The position numbers and the translations under genes were made by a program. The notes under the pieces were generated by a model. The model saw only the letters and a list, made by a program, of their open reading frames with translations. It searched no databases and was not told the DNA's origin. Of a stretch of DNA of 55,332 nt, positions 53,349-55,332 are shown piece after piece. The stretch is taken from NCBI GenBank assembly GCA_016190665.1, contig JACPQD010000088.1:1-55332 (forward strand), written 5' to 3'. Source of the stretch: Chloroflexota bacterium. Lineage in GTDB: Bacteria; Chloroflexota; Dehalococcoidia; JACPQD01. How positions within the stretch are numbered: the first letter of the stretch is position 1; the number at the start of each line of letters is the position of its first letter.

Positions 53349-54065
53349 ATGGTAAAGCACGGAAAGAAATTCGAGGACGTATCCAAGCTTGTGGAGCCCG
53401 GCAAGGTTTTCGATCCCAAAGAGGCCATTGAGACGGCGAAGAAGGCCAGCTTTGCCAAGTTCGATGAGACTGTGGAGCTCCACCTCCGTATGGGCGTGGA
53501 CCCGCGGCACGCCGATCAGCAGGTGAGGGGCATCGCCCTTCTACCCCACGGCCTGGGCAAAGAGGTCAGGGTCCTGGTCTTCGCCCAGGGAGAGGGGGTC
53601 AAGATCGCTGAGGATGCCGGCGCCGACCATGTGGGGTCCGATGACCTTGTCAAGAAGATCGAGGACGGCTGGCTGGAGTTCGATGTGGCCATCGCCACGC
53701 CCGACATGATGGGCAAGGTGGGCAAACTCGGCCGCATTCTGGGACGAAAGGGGCTCATGCCCAATCCGAAGTCCGGCACCATCGCTCCCGCGGCGGACCT
53801 GCCGAGGGTCATAAGGGATGCCCGTAAGGGACGTGTCGAGTTCCGGCTCGACCGCACCGCCATTATCCATGTCCCCATTGGCAAGGTGAGCTTTGATGAG
53901 GACAAGCTGCTGGAGAATCTGGCGGCAATGGTGGATGCAGTGGTGAAGGCTAAGCCGAGCGGAGCTAAGGGCCAGTATGTGAAGAGCATCTCGCTGGCCA
54001 CCACGATGGGCCCCGGCATCCATCTTGACCTTCAGCCGACCCTGTCACTGAGCAGCAGCACATAG
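53349..54065 (+). CDS. rplA: 50S ribosomal protein L1
   Basis: 238 residues with L1 landmarks [52 protein letters not shown] and [21 protein letters not shown] rRNA-binding protein of the L1 stalk and, in many bacteria, an autogenous repressor of its own operon. Start ATG 53349. It ends just before a 453-nt leader for rplJ. Confidence 0.98.
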   Translation: MVKHGKKFEDVSKLVEPGKVFDPKEAIETAKKASFAKFDETVELHLRMGVDPRHADQQVRGIALLPHGLGKEVRVLVFAQGEGVKIAEDAGADHVGSDDLVKKIEDGWLEFDVAIATPDMMGKVGKLGRILGRKGLMPNPKSGTIAPAADLPRVIRDARKGRVEFRLDRTAIIHVPIGKVSFDEDKLLENLAAMVDAVVKAKPSGAKGQYVKSISLATTMGPGIHLDLQPTLSLSSST

Positions 54066-54354
54066 CCGTTCCTGAAATCCCTACGCCGCGTACTTGACCT
54101 TTAGCTAAATAGAGTGACACCTCTCCCTCTCATCCCTCCCCTGAAGAGGGAAGGACGCCACGCCTGGTGGGGAAAGAGCGGGAGTCCAGAGGGCGCAGCG
54201 CCTCTGGCGGGGGTCCCGACGCGTCGGGATTCAATAAAGTCCCCCAAGACTGGGGGATTCAGGGGGTTCATGGGCGCCGCGACAGGCCAGTTCGCGGATG
54301 GGCACATTACTTTGTTAAAGACCATCCGTGCGCGGATGGTCCATTTAGAATAAG
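54066..54354. other. Gene-free interval with inserted repeats before the L10 leader
   Basis: No gene seen. It contains CCAGAGG/CCTCTGG (around 54190), TCCCGACGCGTCGGGA (palindrome near 54215-54230), CCCCCAAGACTGGGGG (near 54242) and a GACCATCCG/CGGATGGTC hairpin (54320-54341). These look like dispersed palindromes inserted between rplA and the leader. Confidence 0.5.
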
Positions 54355-54458
54355 TTCCAACCGGAGACAGCGGGTATCCCGATACGTCGGGACTAAGCCG
54401 AAGCGCCCGCCGAGGTGAGGACGACCGTTGAGCGCGCTGCGCCACGCGTGTTGTGTGA
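54355..54458 (+). promoter_or_regulatory. Ribosomal protein L10 leader (autoregulatory RNA)
   Basis: GGAGACAGCGGG ... CCCGCCGAGGTG matches the conserved core of the L10 leader, where L10(L12)4 binds mRNA. GCGGG (54370-54374) pairs with CCCGC, enclosing the hairpin TCCCGA-TACG-TCGGGA. It lies directly upstream of an attenuator-like terminator and rplJ. Confidence 0.75.
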
Positions 54459-54488
54459 GTCCTTGCTTCGGCAAGGACTTTCGCTTTT
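54459..54488 (+). terminator. Attenuator terminator in the rplJ leader
   Basis: GTCCTTGC (54459-54466), tetraloop TTCG, GCAAGGAC (54471-54478), then TTTCGCTTTT. This is a textbook intrinsic terminator between the L10 leader and rplJ and should act as the attenuation switch. Confidence 0.8.
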
Positions 54489-54521
54489 CTGAGAGCCCCG
54501 CCATCTTATGAAGGAGGCATG

Positions 54522-55052
54522 ATGCCGACAGAGAAGAAGATTCAGGCAGTGAGAGAGCTGACTGATATTCTGGCGAAGAGCACGGTGGCGATAGCCACGG
54601 ACTATCGTGGGCTCACCAACGCCGAGCTATCCCAGTTGCGCCGCCGGCTGCGGGAGCGCGGGATCGCCTACCACGTGGTCAAGAACACCCTGGCGCGTCT
54701 GGCTGGTGAGCAGACGGGCAAGACCGGCCTGGCCAGCATATCGGTGGGGCCTACGGCTTTGGCCTTTGGGTATGGTGACGTCGTTGAGCCGGCCAGGATG
54801 CTGGTGGATTACATCCGCAGCACCAAGACGGTTTTGACCGTCAAAGGCGGACTGCTCGACAACCGCGTGCTGAGCGCCGACGATGTCACCACTCTGGCGT
54901 ATCTGCCGCCTCGGGAGGTTATCCTCGGCCAGTTGCTCGGGCAGTTGCAAGGGCCCATGGCCGCTCTGGTGGGTGTCCTGAGCGGGAATCTGCAATCCTT
55001 GCTGAGGGTGTTGCAGGCTAGAATTCAACAACTTGAGGGGGAAGCAGCATGA
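54522..55052 (+). CDS. rplJ: 50S ribosomal protein L10
   Basis: 176 residues (from ATG 54522) with L10 landmarks KSTVAIATDYRGLTNAELSQ, HVVKNTLARLA and LPPREVILGQLLGQLQGPM. AAGGAGG ends at 54517, so ATG 54522 (4-nt spacing) is preferred over ATG 54519 (1 nt). Base of the L7/L12 stalk. Its TGA overlaps the ATG of the next gene. Confidence 0.97.
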   Translation: MPTEKKIQAVRELTDILAKSTVAIATDYRGLTNAELSQLRRRLRERGIAYHVVKNTLARLAGEQTGKTGLASISVGPTALAFGYGDVVEPARMLVDYIRSTKTVLTVKGGLLDNRVLSADDVTTLAYLPPREVILGQLLGQLQGPMAALVGVLSGNLQSLLRVLQARIQQLEGEAA

Positions 55053-55332
55053 CAACTCGTCGGGGGCGTTCAAGCAAGGTTCCGGCCGCGGCAGCGGGGG
55101 CGCCAGAGGAGGCCAAAGTGGAGGCGGCCGAGCAGGCGGCCACGCCTGAAGTGGAGAGCGAAGCCAAAGTTGAGGTTGCCCAGCCTACCCTGGAGGCGGC
55201 GCCGATAGCGGAGGGCGAAGCCAAAGTGGAGGCGGCCGAGCAGGCGGCCACGCCTGAAGTGGAGAGCGAAGCCAAAGTTGAGGTTGCCCAGCCTACCCTG
55301 GAGGCGGCGCCGATAGCGGAGGGCGAAGCCAA
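55049..55332 (+). CDS. rplL: Probable ribosomal protein L7/L12 with repetitive Ala/Glu N-terminal extension (partial, cut by window end)
   Basis: Position immediately after rplJ (ATGA overlap) is that of rplL, but the 94 codons visible contain no L7/L12 domain. After a basic start (MTTRRGRSSKVP) the sequence is Ala/Glu/Val/Pro-rich and consists of two exactly identical 108-nt tandem units (55112-55219 and 55220-55327), 36 residues each, with a third beginning at the edge. Each unit holds two half-repeats with EAKVEAAEQA and EAKVEVAQPT. Either L7/L12 carries a long acidic extension, or an extra gene is inserted before rplL. The missing downstream sequence decides this. Confidence 0.5.
   Translation, partial: MTTRRGRSSKVPAAAAGAPEEAKVEAAEQAATPEVESEAKVEVAQPTLEAAPIAEGEAKVEAAEQAATPEVESEAKVEVAQPTLEAAPIAEGEA

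Overview
The window is a high-GC bacterial chromosome segment. Its right end (49.9-55.3 kb) is the housekeeping block tRNA-Thr/tRNA-Tyr/tRNA-Thr - tuf - rpmG - secE - nusG - rplK - rplA - L10 leader - rplJ - (rplL, cut by the window edge). The rest is accessory catabolic and transport DNA. The mix of genes (many family-5 solute-binding lipoproteins with Pro/Ala linkers, 2,4-dienoyl-CoA-reductase-type flavoenzymes, a B12 acyl-CoA mutase, MmgE/PrpD proteins and several selenoproteins) suggests Chloroflexota, perhaps Dehalococcoidia or SAR202-like. That assignment is an inference; there is no rRNA gene here to settle it.

The main discovery is a set of six genes interrupted by an in-frame TGA that I read as selenocysteine (at 1051, 4547, 9194, 15763, 17519 on + and 44469 on -). 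Each TGA lies in the context U-G-x-C at the end of a conserved N-terminal domain. Each is followed 18-19 nt later by the apical loop of a short stem-loop, as expected for a bacterial SECIS element. In five genes the Sec domain continues without a break into a conserved ~430-residue C-terminal domain of unknown function, giving 540-573 aa proteins. In the sixth locus the two domains are separate adjacent genes. A conventional gene caller would split or truncate all six.

Region by region. 0.1-23.4 kb (+): cupin, UGSC selenoprotein, solute-binding lipoprotein (SBP), UGSC, CitE-like lyase, SBP, UGSC, SBP, double-cluster 4Fe-4S protein, SBP, UGSC, UGSC, one DppB/DppC-type permease pair, a DUF454 membrane protein and another SBP. 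The repeated pairing of selenoprotein with SBP suggests that each pair takes up and reductively processes one type of small organic substrate (inference). No ATPase for this importer is present. 23.4-39.3 kb (-): two Fe-S flavoenzymes of the FadH/BaiC type, the two subunits of a divergent B12 acyl-CoA mutase, two MmgE/PrpD proteins (one frameshifted), two intact SBPs, two decayed SBPs with large internal deletions, and a REP-associated transposase flanked by its palindromes. 39.3-43.3 kb (+): a BlaI-type repressor and an M56 metalloprotease, then a DUF2318 protein with an FtsX-type permease and ATPase. Both transcription units carry the same CTTAC-N5-GTAAG palindrome in the promoter, so they probably form a local regulon. 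43.3-47.9 kb (-): eIF2B-like protein, split UGSC pair and an SBP. 48.1-49.9 kb (+): a Tat-exported sulfite-oxidase-family enzyme with a lipoprotein cytochrome c.

Several dispersed repeat families sit between genes: RAYT-linked REP palindromes, period-9 GTCnGACnn arrays, CATGGATnnACAGGAT elements and ATTCATCATT tracts.
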